Assembly (NCBI GenBank): GCA_014189685.1
Contig: DVAB01000007.1
Coordinates: forward strand, 1-39,358
Reading direction: 5' to 3'
DNA length: 39,358 nt
From: Candidatus Naiadarchaeum limnaeum
GTDB lineage: Archaea; Undinarchaeota; Undinarchaeia; Undinarchaeales; Naiadarchaeaceae
This document shows, piece after piece, positions 30,868 through 39,358 of the stretch. Under the pieces are notes generated by a model. The model ran no database searches, was not told the DNA's origin, and was given only the letters and a program-made list of their open reading frames with translations. Numbering within the stretch: position 1 is the stretch's first letter; each line of letters opens with the position of its first letter. Both the position numbers and the translations under genes were made by a program.

Positions 30868-33144
30868 ATGGCTGAAAAACAAGAAATTGACCTCAAAGTC
30901 TCAAGGGCAATGCCCGAGGATGCGGAAAAAGGCATTGTTAGAATGGATGCTAAATCCATGCAGACAATTGGAATTGTTCCCGGAGATATCATTGAAATTG
31001 AAGGGGGCCGAGTAACAGTTGCCGTTGCTGCAAAAGCGTATCCTTCTGATGTCGGACTTGGAGTAATAAGAATGGATGGGCTTTTGCGAAGAAATGCAAA
31101 ATCCGGAATTGGGGAGCCTGTAAAAATTAGAAAAGCAGAAGTAAAAGAGGCTGAAAAAGTTGTTCTTGCACCTGCTCAAAAAGGAGTTCAAGTTCAAATT
31201 ATGGGCGGCGGACTTGAAAAAAGTTTAATGGGGCGCCCTGTCACAAAAGGAGATATTATTTCTCCGATTAGAGCGCGCAGAAAATCTTCTGTTGATCCTT
31301 TTGAGGATGTTTTCTCTGCCTTTGAGGAATCTTTCAGTCCTATGTTTGGATTTCCAGGATTAAAGCTGATGGTTGTAAACACAAAGCCAAAGGGCGCCTG
31401 TGTAATAACAGACATGACTGAAATTGAATTAAGCCCGCAGGCTGTTGAGGTTAAAGAGCTTGAAAAAATTCCGCAAGTTACTTACGAGGATATTGGGGGA
31501 TTGAGTGATGCTATTTCTAAAGTTCGAGAAATGATTGAACTTCCATTAAAGCATCCTGAACTTTTTGAAAAACTTGGGGTTGAGCCTCCAAAGGGAGTTC
31601 TTTTATACGGCCCGCCAGGAACTGGAAAGACTTTACTTGCAAAAGCTGTGGCGAATGAAACCAATGCAAATTTTATTGCAATAAACGGACCTGAAATCAT
31701 GAGCAAGTGGTATGGTGAATCAGAAAAACAGCTCAGGGAAGTTTTTGAGGAAGCTGAGAAGAGTGCCCCAAGCATAATTTTTATTGATGAGATAGATGCG
31801 ATAGCTCCAAAAAGAGAGGAAGTTACAGGAGAAGTTGAGAGAAGAGTTGTTGCAACTTTACTCTCTCAGATGGACGGTCTTAAAACAAGAGGGAAAGTTG
31901 TCGTTATTGCAGCCTCTAATAGGCCAGAGGCCCTTGATCCTGCTCTAAGACGAGGTGGAAGATTTGATAGAGAAATAGAAATCGGAGTTCCAGACAGAAA
32001 AGGGCGCAAAGAAGTTTTGCAGATTCACACAAGGGCAATGCCACTTGAGCCAGATGTAGATTTAGATGAGTGGGCAGATGTTACTTACGGATTTGTTGGA
32101 GCGGATTTGGAAGCTCTGTGTAAAGAAGCGGCAATGGCAACTCTGCGAAGAATTTTGCCCAAAATAAATATTGAGGAAGAAGGCGAAATCCCGCGGGAGC
32201 TTCTCGAGGAATTAAAAGTCCTGAAGAAAGATTTCAAGGATGCCTTTAAGAATGTCTCTCCAAGTGCAATGCGCGAAGTTTTAGTTGAAGTTCCAAAAGT
32301 AAAGTGGAATGACATAGGTGGTTTGGATGAATTAAAACAGCAATTAAAGGAAGCTGTTGAATGGCCGCTCAAGAATCCAAAAATGTTTAAGAAAATGGGG
32401 ATAAAACCGCCTAAAGGAATTTTACTCTATGGCCCGCCTGGAACCGGAAAAACACTTTTAGCAAAGGCAGTTGCGAATGAGAGCGATGCCAATTTTATCT
32501 CTGTAAAGGGTCCAGAAATATTCAGCAAATGGGTTGGAGAAAGTGAGCGGGCAATAAGAAAGATATTTGGGAAAGCTAAACAAGTTGCTCCGTGCATAGT
32601 TTTCTTTGATGAGCTGGATGCTATTGCTCCAATAAGGGGAAGAGACTCTGGAACTCATGTGACAGAGACTGTTGTGAATCAATTGCTCACAGAATTAGAC
32701 GGGCTTGAGGAATTGGAAGGCGTTGTTATCATAGGGGCAAGCAATCGTCCAGATATCATTGACCCCGGATTATTGCGCCCAGGCCGTTTTGATAGATTAC
32801 TGTTTACACCTGTTCCTGAAAAAGAAAGCCGCTTAAAAATATTCAAAGTTCACACAAAGAACATGCCTCTTGCAAAAGATGTTTCTATAGAAAAGCTTGC
32901 GGCTGAAACAGAAGAATATGTGGGAGCTGATATTGAAGCAATTTGCAGAGAAGCAGCAATGATTGCTCTGCGAAAATCTGGAATGAAAGCAGAGGAAGTT
33001 TCAATGGCAGAGTTTAAAGCAGCAATGGATGTTGTCAGGCCAACAATGAACGAGGAAATGAAAACATATTATGAAAACGTTTTCAAAGAATTTAAGAGAA
33101 AAGCAATAGCTGTTCCAGTTGAAAGACCAAAATATTTAGGATAA
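30868..33144 (+). CDS. cdc48: Cdc48/VAT AAA+ ATPase with two AAA domains
   Basis: Hexameric unfoldase that pulls proteins out of complexes and feeds the proteasome or acts alone. Residues 1-190 form the N domain (double-psi barrel type, [18 protein letters not shown]). D1 has Walker A GPPGTGKT near 250 and Walker B FIDEID near 306; D2 has GPPGTGKT near 522 and FFDELD near 580, and both have Sensor/arginine-finger regions ([13 protein letters not shown] and [10 protein letters not shown]). 758 aa, normal for archaeal VAT. It ends in ERPKYLG with no HbYX proteasome-docking motif visible. Monocistronic, followed on the other strand by the histone gene. Confidence 0.97.
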   Translation: MAEKQEIDLKVSRAMPEDAEKGIVRMDAKSMQTIGIVPGDIIEIEGGRVTVAVAAKAYPSDVGLGVIRMDGLLRRNAKSGIGEPVKIRKAEVKEAEKVVLAPAQKGVQVQIMGGGLEKSLMGRPVTKGDIISPIRARRKSSVDPFEDVFSAFEESFSPMFGFPGLKLMVVNTKPKGACVITDMTEIELSPQAVEVKELEKIPQVTYEDIGGLSDAISKVREMIELPLKHPELFEKLGVEPPKGVLLYGPPGTGKTLLAKAVANETNANFIAINGPEIMSKWYGESEKQLREVFEEAEKSAPSIIFIDEIDAIAPKREEVTGEVERRVVATLLSQMDGLKTRGKVVVIAASNRPEALDPALRRGGRFDREIEIGVPDRKGRKEVLQIHTRAMPLEPDVDLDEWADVTYGFVGADLEALCKEAAMATLRRILPKINIEEEGEIPRELLEELKVLKKDFKDAFKNVSPSAMREVLVEVPKVKWNDIGGLDELKQQLKEAVEWPLKNPKMFKKMGIKPPKGILLYGPPGTGKTLLAKAVANESDANFISVKGPEIFSKWVGESERAIRKIFGKAKQVAPCIVFFDELDAIAPIRGRDSGTHVTETVVNQLLTELDGLEELEGVVIIGASNRPDIIDPGLLRPGRFDRLLFTPVPEKESRLKIFKVHTKNMPLAKDVSIEKLAAETEEYVGADIEAICREAAMIALRKSGMKAEEVSMAEFKAAMDVVRPTMNEEMKTYYENVFKEFKRKAIAVPVERPKYLG

Positions 33145-33152
33145 CTATATTT

Positions 33153-33539
33153 TTAATCTGATTTTACATTATCTACCTGATTTATTAATTCCTGCGCATC
33201 TTCAATAATCCTGTTCAAAGACTTTTTAACTTTGTGTTTTTGCGCATCCACAGATTCATATAGTCTATATTTTTGAATAGCGTTTGCAAAATCATCTCCT
33301 TCAATTTTTGTATATGGATTTTTATTTAATTCACGAGAAACATCCTTGCAAATCTCAGATAACCATTTGTTCATTTCAATTTTTACGCGTTTAGAAATAA
33401 TTTTATCACGGTCAATAACCTCTCTCATAACTCGAACAACAGCAGCATTTGGAAAAGGTAATTTTGCTTCTAATTCTGGAGCTATTTCCTCCTCTCCATT
33501 TTGATTCTTTTTTATAGCTTCTTGCTGTTCTTGAGCCAT
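33153..33539 (-). CDS. Histone-fold protein with N- and C-terminal extensions, 128 aa
   Basis: The core from about residue 28 to 95 follows the archaeal/NF-YB histone plan: LPFPNAAVVRVMREVI (alpha 1), a long alpha 2 (ISKRVKIEMNKWLSEICKDVSRELNKNP), then TKIEGDDFANAIQKY (alpha 3 with the T..GDD start). Typical archaeal histones are about 67 aa; this has 27 extra N-terminal residues (Gln/Glu-rich, not Lys-rich) and about 30 C-terminal ones forming a helix. It probably packs DNA or acts as a histone-like transcription factor. The 96 nt upstream contain only its promoter region. Confidence 0.78.
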   Translation of the reverse strand: MAQEQQEAIKKNQNGEEEIAPELEAKLPFPNAAVVRVMREVIDRDKIISKRVKIEMNKWLSEICKDVSRELNKNPYTKIEGDDFANAIQKYRLYESVDAQKHKVKKSLNRIIEDAQELINQVDNVKSD

Positions 33540-33635
33540 TCCTGTCCCACCTCAAATCTTTTTAAAATGATTTTACTGCTCCTTTATTGTGCGTATTTAA
33601 ATACTTAATTGCGGCGCTGCATATTGGTTTTGGGT

Positions 33636-34544
33636 TTATTTTTGCCCCATAGTTGTTACAAACGCCCCATCTTTTTGCACAACCATAGTATGTTCGAATT
33701 GTGCAACTAAACCATTTCCTTTTTCTTTTAAAACAGGATACTGGTAAAGCGCTCCGAATTGGTTTAGCTCTCTAAATGCGAGCGCAAGCTTTAATTTCCC
33801 AATTTTTTTCTCAATCCAGCGCTTTGCAAATGGCAATTTTTCAAAATCTTTTTCAGCCATCATTAAAATTCTGCGCGCTTCCATCAACCTTACTGGAATT
33901 TTTGCTATAAATTCATAAATTTGAACTTCTTTATCATCATAAACCAATCCTTCTCCATTCGTACTAAAAGGCTCAATTGCAATTGACATTCCCTCTTCTA
34001 AAATTCCTCCTGATTTTTTCACATTTGGAATTATCGGCTCATCATGCTGAACATATTGCCCAACTCCGTGTCCTGTTAAATTTTCAATCGGCTTTACTCC
34101 AAAGCTTTTCATTGTATTTTCGATTGTTTCTCCAATTTTTTCAATTTTAACTCCGGGCTTAACCAACTCAATTGCTTTTTCTAAGCTTTTTTGGGCAGCT
34201 TCAATTAATTTTACATGCAAATCATTTTTCGGATTTGTTGTAATTGTAATTGCAGAATCTGCAATAAATCCGTCGACTTGCACCCCCAAATCAAACTTGA
34301 CTAAATCATCTTCTCCTAGGACAATTTTGCACTCATAATCAGGAGTATAGTGCGCCGCAATATTGTTAATTGAAATATTAGCAGGAAAAGCAAGCCTTGC
34401 ACCTTCCTCTTTAATTAAATTTTCAACTTTTTCTGCAATATCAAGAACTTTTGCTCCCGGCTTCGCTAACTTTTCAACTAAGTTTTTTGCTTTGATATTG
34501 ACCTTTCCAGCTTTTTTGTATTTTTCAAAAATTTCAGAGTCCAT
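33636..34544 (-). CDS. map: Methionine aminopeptidase, type II
   Basis: Removes initiator Met. The dimetal ligands of the pita-bread fold are seen: Asp in KFDLGVQVDGFIADSA (about residues 84-96), His in GHGVGQYVQHDEP (about 155), Glu in EPFSTNGEG (about 190-198) and Glu in FEHTMVVQ near 284. The helical insertion between the last two marks type II. 302 aa is the archaeal size. The TAA of the upstream sua5 gene overlaps ATG 34544 as TAATG; ATG 34550 is also possible. Confidence 0.95.
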   Translation of the reverse strand: MDSEIFEKYKKAGKVNIKAKNLVEKLAKPGAKVLDIAEKVENLIKEEGARLAFPANISINNIAAHYTPDYECKIVLGEDDLVKFDLGVQVDGFIADSAITITTNPKNDLHVKLIEAAQKSLEKAIELVKPGVKIEKIGETIENTMKSFGVKPIENLTGHGVGQYVQHDEPIIPNVKKSGGILEEGMSIAIEPFSTNGEGLVYDDKEVQIYEFIAKIPVRLMEARRILMMAEKDFEKLPFAKRWIEKKIGKLKLALAFRELNQFGALYQYPVLKEKGNGLVAQFEHTMVVQKDGAFVTTMGQK

Positions 34545-35158
34545 TAACATATGCGGCCTTGCTCCCAAACCTCTATAACTCCATGTCTGAGTACTTTAAT
34601 TTTTCCATTTACCTGGACAACAGTGCTTGGACCCTTGTATTTTGTTTCTCCTTTACCAATCACTAAATCAACTTTTTTCTTAATCGACTTCGGGACTTCT
34701 TTCGCACTAATTGGATCTTTTCTTCCAGAGATATTTGCGCTTGTGCTTGTGATTGCGTGGCCAAATTTTCTTAAAAGTTCCTGTACAAATTCATTATTAG
34801 GGACCCTAATTCCCACATAAGCTGAATTTGTGATCCATCTCGGGACAGTTTTCTTCTTTTTTAGAACTAAAGTAATCGGGCCTGGTAGAAAATTATCAAT
34901 TAAAATTCGTGCTAAATCATTTACTTGCGCATATTTTTCAATATTTTCCTTCAAGCATGCGATTGAAAGTGCTTTTGTCTGCTCACGGCCTTTAAGCGCA
35001 TAAATCTTTTCTACTGCTTTTTTACTTTTTATATCAGCCCCAAGACCATAAACAGTTTCGGTTGGGTAAACAATAACTCCACTTTTTTTTAAAATTTGAA
35101 CAGCTTTCGCTACAATATCTTGTTTCTTACTTTTTGTTTTCGATCTTTTTGGTTTCAT
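34544..35158 (-). CDS. Threonylcarbamoyl-AMP synthase (Sua5/YrdC family)
   Basis: Makes threonylcarbamoyl-AMP from Thr, bicarbonate and ATP, the first step of t6A37 tRNA modification. VIVYPTETVYGLGADI near residues 24-39 is the family signature; KGREQTKALSIA near 54-65 and the loop ITSTSANISGRKD near 139-151 are also conserved. At 204 aa it is the single-domain YrdC/TsaC type and lacks the C-terminal Sua5 domain. The N terminus is Lys-rich. It overlaps the upstream HAD gene by 32 nt and the downstream map by one base, so the three form one operon. Confidence 0.93.
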   Translation of the reverse strand: MKPKRSKTKSKKQDIVAKAVQILKKSGVIVYPTETVYGLGADIKSKKAVEKIYALKGREQTKALSIACLKENIEKYAQVNDLARILIDNFLPGPITLVLKKKKTVPRWITNSAYVGIRVPNNEFVQELLRKFGHAITSTSANISGRKDPISAKEVPKSIKKKVDLVIGKGETKYKGPSTVVQVNGKIKVLRHGVIEVWEQGRIC

Positions 35159-35774
35159 TAATTAGTTTAGTAAAGTTTCTTCCTTTAAACATTACCGTGT
35201 GCATCCCAATTTTTTCTGCAGCCATATCTTCTGGCTTGTCTCCAATCATAACTGCTTCTCTTGCCCTGCATTTTGCTTTTTTCAGAGCCGTTCTGAAAAT
35301 TTTCTTGCTTGGTTTTTCAGATCCAACTTCTTCACTTATAACCACAATATCAAAAAATTTGCTCACATTCAATCTAATTAGTTTATCCCATTGTTTAGTC
35401 GCGCGGCCGTTAGTGATAATTCCAAGCTTATATCCACTTGCTTTTAATTTTTCTAGCGTTTTTTTAACCCCAGGAAACGGCTTTAGAAGTCTAAATTTTG
35501 TATTATGATATTCTACAATTCCTGCAGCAACTATTCTCGATCTTTCTTCTTTTTTTACTTTGTAGGCTTGAACTAATTTATCAAAATGCCCGGGATAATT
35601 TGATCCATATTTCTTAACAATCTGCAGTAATTTTTTAAACGCTGGTCCGAATTTTGTATTTAATCCAGCTTTAATCATCGCCTTAACCGCATTTTTGCGT
35701 GCATTTGTTGAAAGGCCGCGGCTATCAAAAAGAGTATTGTCAATATCAAAGAAAACCCATTTTATATTTTTCAT
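35127..35774 (-). CDS. HAD-superfamily hydrolase, subfamily IA
   Basis: Probable small-molecule phosphatase. Motif I is FFDIDNTLFDS at residues 8-18 (DxDxT), motif II ITNGRA near 119, the Lys of motif III in EKPSKKIF near 153, motif IV IGDKPEDMAAE near 177-187 (the acidic pair). A helical cap follows motif I, as in the YjjG/phosphoglycolate group. The substrate cannot be told; phosphoglycolate, nucleotide monophosphates or phosphoserine are options, and no dedicated serB is seen in the window. First gene of the HAD-sua5-map operon. Confidence 0.88.
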   Translation of the reverse strand: MKNIKWVFFDIDNTLFDSRGLSTNARKNAVKAMIKAGLNTKFGPAFKKLLQIVKKYGSNYPGHFDKLVQAYKVKKEERSRIVAAGIVEYHNTKFRLLKPFPGVKKTLEKLKASGYKLGIITNGRATKQWDKLIRLNVSKFFDIVVISEEVGSEKPSKKIFRTALKKAKCRAREAVMIGDKPEDMAAEKIGMHTVMFKGRNFTKLINETKKIENKK

Positions 35775-35780
35775 CTTAGT

Positions 35781-36473
35781 TTAGCAGACTAACCCATTCT
35801 CCCCTGCTTCTATTAAATCCCCATAACCAGATCTTGCTGATCTATCCTGATAAGCAATTGCTCCTGTTGTATAGTGAACTGTAGTAAAATAATCTCCTGA
35901 ATTATAGCTCTCCTCCGCTTTATTCAGATATTCTATCGAGATTGGCTTTTGATTTTTCTTTAAAAACGATTTTGCATATTGTAAATCGCAGAAAGCATAG
36001 TTCTGCATTTTTGTATTTACAAGTTCACATTTATCAATTGCTTCAATGTTGTTCAGAACTTGCAATTTTAATCCAGAAATTCTCCCATAGAAATCATTAC
36101 CAGCATTTATTTCTCCAATTGTCACAACGCCACTTAACGCTTCGAATTCGTTTAAAGGAGAAAGGCGCATTAATTCCTTAACTTCAAACAAGTTGAAACT
36201 TCTCGCAATTTTCTTTTCCAAAGATTTTTGTTCCTCTAGCAAGGATTCACTGCACATGATCTCGGCCCCACGATTATATGAGCGCTGCGTTAGCAAGCAG
36301 GAACTTTTCTGTGCCTGCAAATTTTTGCAATTTTCTTGAAAAGAACTTATTTGATTTACAGCGCGCTCTTTACTAGAATTCAACTCATTATAATACCACA
36401 TTCCTGTAAGAAAAATAAAGACTACCATAAGCGCAACTATTAAACCATCCAGGTAAATTATTTCTCTTTCCAT
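35781..36473 (-). CDS. N-terminally anchored helical protein, 230 aa
   Basis: Family unknown. One membrane helix at about residues 8-28 (LDGLIVALMVVFIFLTGMWYY), then a mostly helical exterior or periplasmic-side domain with six cysteines at intervals (C49, C59 and others), which could pair in disulfides if it faces outward, and a final Gly-rich Cys end (AGENGLVC). TPR-like spacing appears in SIEYLNKAEESYNSGDYFTTVHY. It lies 6 nt from the HAD gene start on the same strand; this suggests a shared transcript with HAD-sua5-map. A TATA-like TTTAAATTA is about 28 nt upstream. Confidence 0.68.
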   Translation of the reverse strand: MEREIIYLDGLIVALMVVFIFLTGMWYYNELNSSKERAVNQISSFQENCKNLQAQKSSCLLTQRSYNRGAEIMCSESLLEEQKSLEKKIARSFNLFEVKELMRLSPLNEFEALSGVVTIGEINAGNDFYGRISGLKLQVLNNIEAIDKCELVNTKMQNYAFCDLQYAKSFLKKNQKPISIEYLNKAEESYNSGDYFTTVHYTTGAIAYQDRSARSGYGDLIEAGENGLVC

Positions 36474-36513
36474 ACTAGCTAATTAGAAGTGCGTTAATTT
36501 AAATTGTTCCTTT

Positions 36514-36636
36514 CAGCCGAAGCCGTTTAAAAGCTGTATAATCGGCTGGCGCTTATGGGACTACATTAGTGATTGCTCGCTTCTTTGAAATTGTGCGCTC
36601 GCAATCACTAAATAGGCCTACGGTTATTTATTCCCA
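36514..36636. ncRNA. Multi-hairpin intergenic element, possible structured RNA
   Basis: CAGCCGA (36514-36520) pairs with TCGGCTG (36542-36548); TGGGA (36556-36560) pairs with TCCCA (36632-36636); inside the second, TTAGTGATTGC (36566-36576) pairs exactly with GCAATCACTAA (36601-36611). It is relatively GC-richer than its flanks and lies between divergent genes with 170 nt and no ORF. A TATA-like GTTAATTTAAATT at 36493-36505 could start it on the plus strand. It could also be the polB 3' end. It is not a tRNA: no T-loop is present. Confidence 0.45.
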
Positions 36637-36643
36637 CGGTACC

Positions 36644-39082
36644 TTAGAAATGTGTAAGCTTAAATTGTTTCTTTCCCAGCAAAGCCCCTTCCTCATACCC
36701 AAGCGCTTCCATAACTCTTGAAACAGCAGGGATTATCTCATGTTCAATATAGTAATCCTTATCATATTTCTTAAAATCAACCTCATCAACCGGCCGCGCT
36801 CTTTCACTTATTTTACCTTCCCCTTTTATGATTATATATCCAATCGAACTGCCTGTTTTAATGTCCTCGCCTTTTTTCTTCAGTATTTTTGCAACAGCGA
36901 TGTGCGGCGCAGTAACTTCATATTTTTCAAGCGGCCTTGTCAATGCTGTGTAAACAACTAAATCCTCCTTTGTAACCCTGCCTTCTTTTAGCCTGTTAAT
37001 AACTTCTCTCACAATTTCAAATGCCTTTTCAGACGAGCCTTTGTCAAGCAGCGCCTCCAAAACTTTTTTCTGAGTGTCTTTGGCAAGCTGGCTCCAGTCT
37101 CTCCTGACAAATTCCAGTCCTTTCACAGTTGTCTTTCCGTTTTTGTCAGCTAGCGCATATCTTTTCTTTGAAACAAAAATCCCTCTCTTGTAAATTCCCT
37201 CAAGCTCGAGCTCCATAGCTCTAGGAAGCTCTGAATTTATTTTTTTCAAGAAGTTTTTAATACGATCCTCTATTGGTCCTTCTTTGCTTATTGCAAAAAG
37301 TGAATCTGTATCCCCGTAAATAACTTCCAATTTCTCGTTCTCAGCAACATCCATAATTTTCTTAATATACATCCTTCCCAGTGCAGTTACAGAACTCGCA
37401 GACGACCTTGAATACCATCTTGCATTTCTATACGCCAAATAACCATAAGCAGAATTTGCAAGAATCTTAAGCGCATACTGTTCATTATCAAGTTCTTTAT
37501 ACTCTTCTGAATTTTTGTCAAGCTTTTTCATATGTTCCTTAACTTTAACTCTCCTGTCAATTATTTTTTCAAGGACATCCGGAATCAAGCCCCTTCTTTT
37601 TTTGCAAAACCAGTTTTTAGTCTCAGGAACAGGCTCTGCAATTCCTTTACAGCAATCGCAGTTTATAGTGCTTGGATCGATGTTATGCGAAATAATTATT
37701 GTCGGATACAGAGATCTGAAATCAAGAAGCGCGATATTTTCATACATCCCTTTTTTTGGCTCTTTTACATAAGCGCCTTCAATTGCCCCAAGCTCATACC
37801 TTGCGTCCCTCTCCTCTTCATCTGGCCGGTTTGGCGCAATTTCATTTCTTTCGTGTGCATTCCATATCAAATAGTTCTCCACTAATTGTCCATAGGAAGT
37901 TCGTATTGCATCAAAAACAGGAATTTTTACAAGCTTTGCAATTTCATAGACTTTTGGCAGAAAAACGTTTGCAAGCTTCCACGTTAAAACAGAATCATGA
38001 AGCGCATATTCAAACAGCTGGTCTAATTTTTCATCCCCCTCATCCCAGTATTTCCACATGACTTTCCAGTCAATTTCTTTTTTCCCTTCTCCAAGAAAAG
38101 TTTGCGCCACATTTTCCAGTGTCCTGCTGCTAATTCCTCCAAGCGCACCTCTTAATATATATGAGGCATAGTGGAAAAGGTCAATATGCACTCTTCCGAT
38201 TGTCTGGACCGCTGTAAACAATCCTTTTTTCTTGAACTTAAGTGGATCTTCAGTTCTCCCCAGAACAACCTCATATTTTACGCGCTCCATCCTATTTCTA
38301 ATATATTCTAAATCAAACTGGTCAGAGTTATAGCCAACTAAAATATCAACATCTCTTTCGTTTACAATCTCTGCAAATTTTTTTATAATTTCAGCTTCGC
38401 TTGAAACTTTTTCTATCTTATTGCTGGGTTCTTTTGAGGTTTTTGTTGAAATAAGCTTCTCTATTTTTCCATCTTTCAGGCTAAGCATCGTTATGTAATC
38501 AATTTTCTGGTCAGGCGCGCCTTTTGGGTTGTAAACTTCAATATCAAAACTCATAACATTTAAATCAGAAAGTGTTTTGTCCGTATTTTTTGGCCTTTCC
38601 TCTAAATCAATTAAAATTTCTGCTTTGTAGTTTTTCTTTATTTCAGCATCTGAAACAATTTTTCCCTTTGCGGAAATCATTACCATCGGCATCAGCCCGT
38701 TGTCAAACAAATAGCGGCGCGCAAACAAAATATCTGCTTCATAAACTCCTTCCACCCCCCTGACATGTTTGACAGCTTCCCTTGCAGAAGGAACTTCAGT
38801 TGGAGACTGCATAACAACTTTTAAAATTTTTACTTCCTTCCCGTTGAGAAGTTTTTTTTCAATCTTAACTTTTTCAATTACAAACTCTTCTTTTTTAAGT
38901 TCTTTCAGCCGCTCAGCGGTTTTTTCAGGCTCCTTTGAATAAGCATAAAAGTAGGGCTCAAATCCTCTGTCAAAAGCCACAATACTCTGTCCCTTATCAG
39001 TTCTACCGAATATTCTTATTACTGGTTTTTTTTCTTCCAGAATATAATCTATATCGAGCAGACTAAACGCATATTCTCCCAT
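36644..39082 (-). CDS. polB: Family B DNA polymerase with proofreading exonuclease
   Basis: Replicative or repair polymerase, 812 aa. Exonuclease motifs: SFDIEVY near 178-184, NSDQFDLEY near 243, and YALHDSV near 360. Polymerase motifs: DFRSLYPTII (motif A) near 445, KILANSAYGY (motif B) near 535, YGDTDS (motif C) near 590. A Cys-rich insertion (CDCC ... C) follows motif A. The C terminus ends KKQFKLTHF, a QxxLxxF PIP box for PCNA. The start is supported by a TATA-like TATTAAATATA about 27 nt upstream. No intein is seen. Confidence 0.97.
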   Translation of the reverse strand: MGEYAFSLLDIDYILEEKKPVIRIFGRTDKGQSIVAFDRGFEPYFYAYSKEPEKTAERLKELKKEEFVIEKVKIEKKLLNGKEVKILKVVMQSPTEVPSAREAVKHVRGVEGVYEADILFARRYLFDNGLMPMVMISAKGKIVSDAEIKKNYKAEILIDLEERPKNTDKTLSDLNVMSFDIEVYNPKGAPDQKIDYITMLSLKDGKIEKLISTKTSKEPSNKIEKVSSEAEIIKKFAEIVNERDVDILVGYNSDQFDLEYIRNRMERVKYEVVLGRTEDPLKFKKKGLFTAVQTIGRVHIDLFHYASYILRGALGGISSRTLENVAQTFLGEGKKEIDWKVMWKYWDEGDEKLDQLFEYALHDSVLTWKLANVFLPKVYEIAKLVKIPVFDAIRTSYGQLVENYLIWNAHERNEIAPNRPDEEERDARYELGAIEGAYVKEPKKGMYENIALLDFRSLYPTIIISHNIDPSTINCDCCKGIAEPVPETKNWFCKKRRGLIPDVLEKIIDRRVKVKEHMKKLDKNSEEYKELDNEQYALKILANSAYGYLAYRNARWYSRSSASSVTALGRMYIKKIMDVAENEKLEVIYGDTDSLFAISKEGPIEDRIKNFLKKINSELPRAMELELEGIYKRGIFVSKKRYALADKNGKTTVKGLEFVRRDWSQLAKDTQKKVLEALLDKGSSEKAFEIVREVINRLKEGRVTKEDLVVYTALTRPLEKYEVTAPHIAVAKILKKKGEDIKTGSSIGYIIIKGEGKISERARPVDEVDFKKYDKDYYIEHEIIPAVSRVMEALGYEEGALLGKKQFKLTHF

Positions 39083-39115
39083 AATCGCATATAATCTAGT
39101 ATATTTAATATAATT

Positions 39116-39310
39116 TTAGAAAAACCTTTTTTCCCCACCGCCCTGCTTTCCAATATTCTGCTCTATCTTCTTTTTTAACTCTTCTAAATTTTCATCTCCT
39201 TTCAAAAAGTCAATAGTATCCAACAGTTCAATGTAAAACGCATTTGCGAACTTTGAAAAGTTTATTATTCCAGCGAGCGCGTTTGATGTGTTTTCAAGAG
39301 TTTCAAACAT
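39116..39310 (-). CDS. Small helical protein upstream of polB, 64 aa
   Basis: Possible small gene. A hydrophobic-aromatic helical first half (ALAGIINFSKFANAFYIELLDTIDFLK) is followed by a charged helix with Lys/Glu and a GGGEKRFF end. No family recognised. It is in the same direction as polB, 33 nt upstream, but polB has its own TATA-like sequence between them, so co-transcription is uncertain. The only reasonable ORF in the last 270 nt; beyond 39310 there is just AT-rich DNA up to the window edge. Confidence 0.45.
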   Translation of the reverse strand: MFETLENTSNALAGIINFSKFANAFYIELLDTIDFLKGDENLEELKKKIEQNIGKQGGGEKRFF

Positions 39311-39358
39311 AAAGGATTTTGTTAGTCTATTATCGTTTAAAATGCTGTAAATAAAAAC

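Noticed and set aside
36514-36636. Split or intron-containing tRNA
   Set aside because: No T-loop (TTCRANNC), no D-loop GG pair and no 7-bp acceptor stem can be placed on either strand.

Overview
This 39 kb window is AT-rich archaeal chromosome. The archaeal assignment rests on a Hef-type helicase/nuclease, RadB, a family B DNA polymerase with a C-terminal PIP box, an archaeal-type topoisomerase I, a Cdc48/VAT ATPase, a histone-fold protein, type II methionine aminopeptidase, pyruvoyl-dependent arginine decarboxylase, a tiny ribosomal protein eL41 and an intron-bearing tRNA-Gly. Many start codons lie about 25-30 nt downstream of a TATA-like box, as in leaderless archaeal mRNAs. Small size of many proteins, many orphan coiled-coil or one-TM proteins and dense packing suggest a DPANN-like lineage. 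The retained purine, pyrimidine, PRPP, serine and polyamine genes would fit a member with a fairly complete metabolism. Lineage cannot be fixed from sequence reading alone.

Layout. 0-8.8 kb: orphan gene, hef, two small orphans, purB, an M50 membrane protease, a KH protein, a PRC-barrel protein, a conserved-looking 93-aa protein with a structured leader, agmatinase, arginine decarboxylase (arginine to agmatine to putrescine) and tRNA-Gly(CCC). 8.9-13.3 kb: an accessory stretch with three winged-helix regulators, orphan genes, a DUF1761-like membrane protein, eL41, and three related intergenic repeats. 13.3-24.6 kb: rtcA, a leucyl aminopeptidase, an orphan, serS, a secreted or anchored orphan, a serine-pathway operon (class V aminotransferase, orphan, serA), then an orphan coupled to topA. 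24.5-29.4 kb, minus strand: pyrD, small membrane protein, pyrK, pyrC, prs, rpiA, which together supply PRPP and make orotate. 29.4-39.4 kb: a hidden 57-aa zinc ribbon, radB, an RHH-like protein, cdc48, histone, map, sua5/tsaC, a HAD phosphatase, an anchored orphan, an intergenic structured element and polB.

The most unusual observations are two places where the last codons of a gene reappear, in frame and synonymously diverged, just beyond a single extra gene (10882/11404 and 17879/18583). They look like scars of single-gene insertions that replace and leave behind a gene's 3' end. The second is a 75-nt leader before the orphan at 19841: two hairpins with 16-nt loops, in which one loop carries the Shine-Dalgarno and the other carries its complement, while the start codon lies in a stem. 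Smaller items include palindromic operators around the TATA box of a winged-helix gene, three copies of a 3'-flanking repeat, and structured leaders before the 93-aa gene and cdc48.
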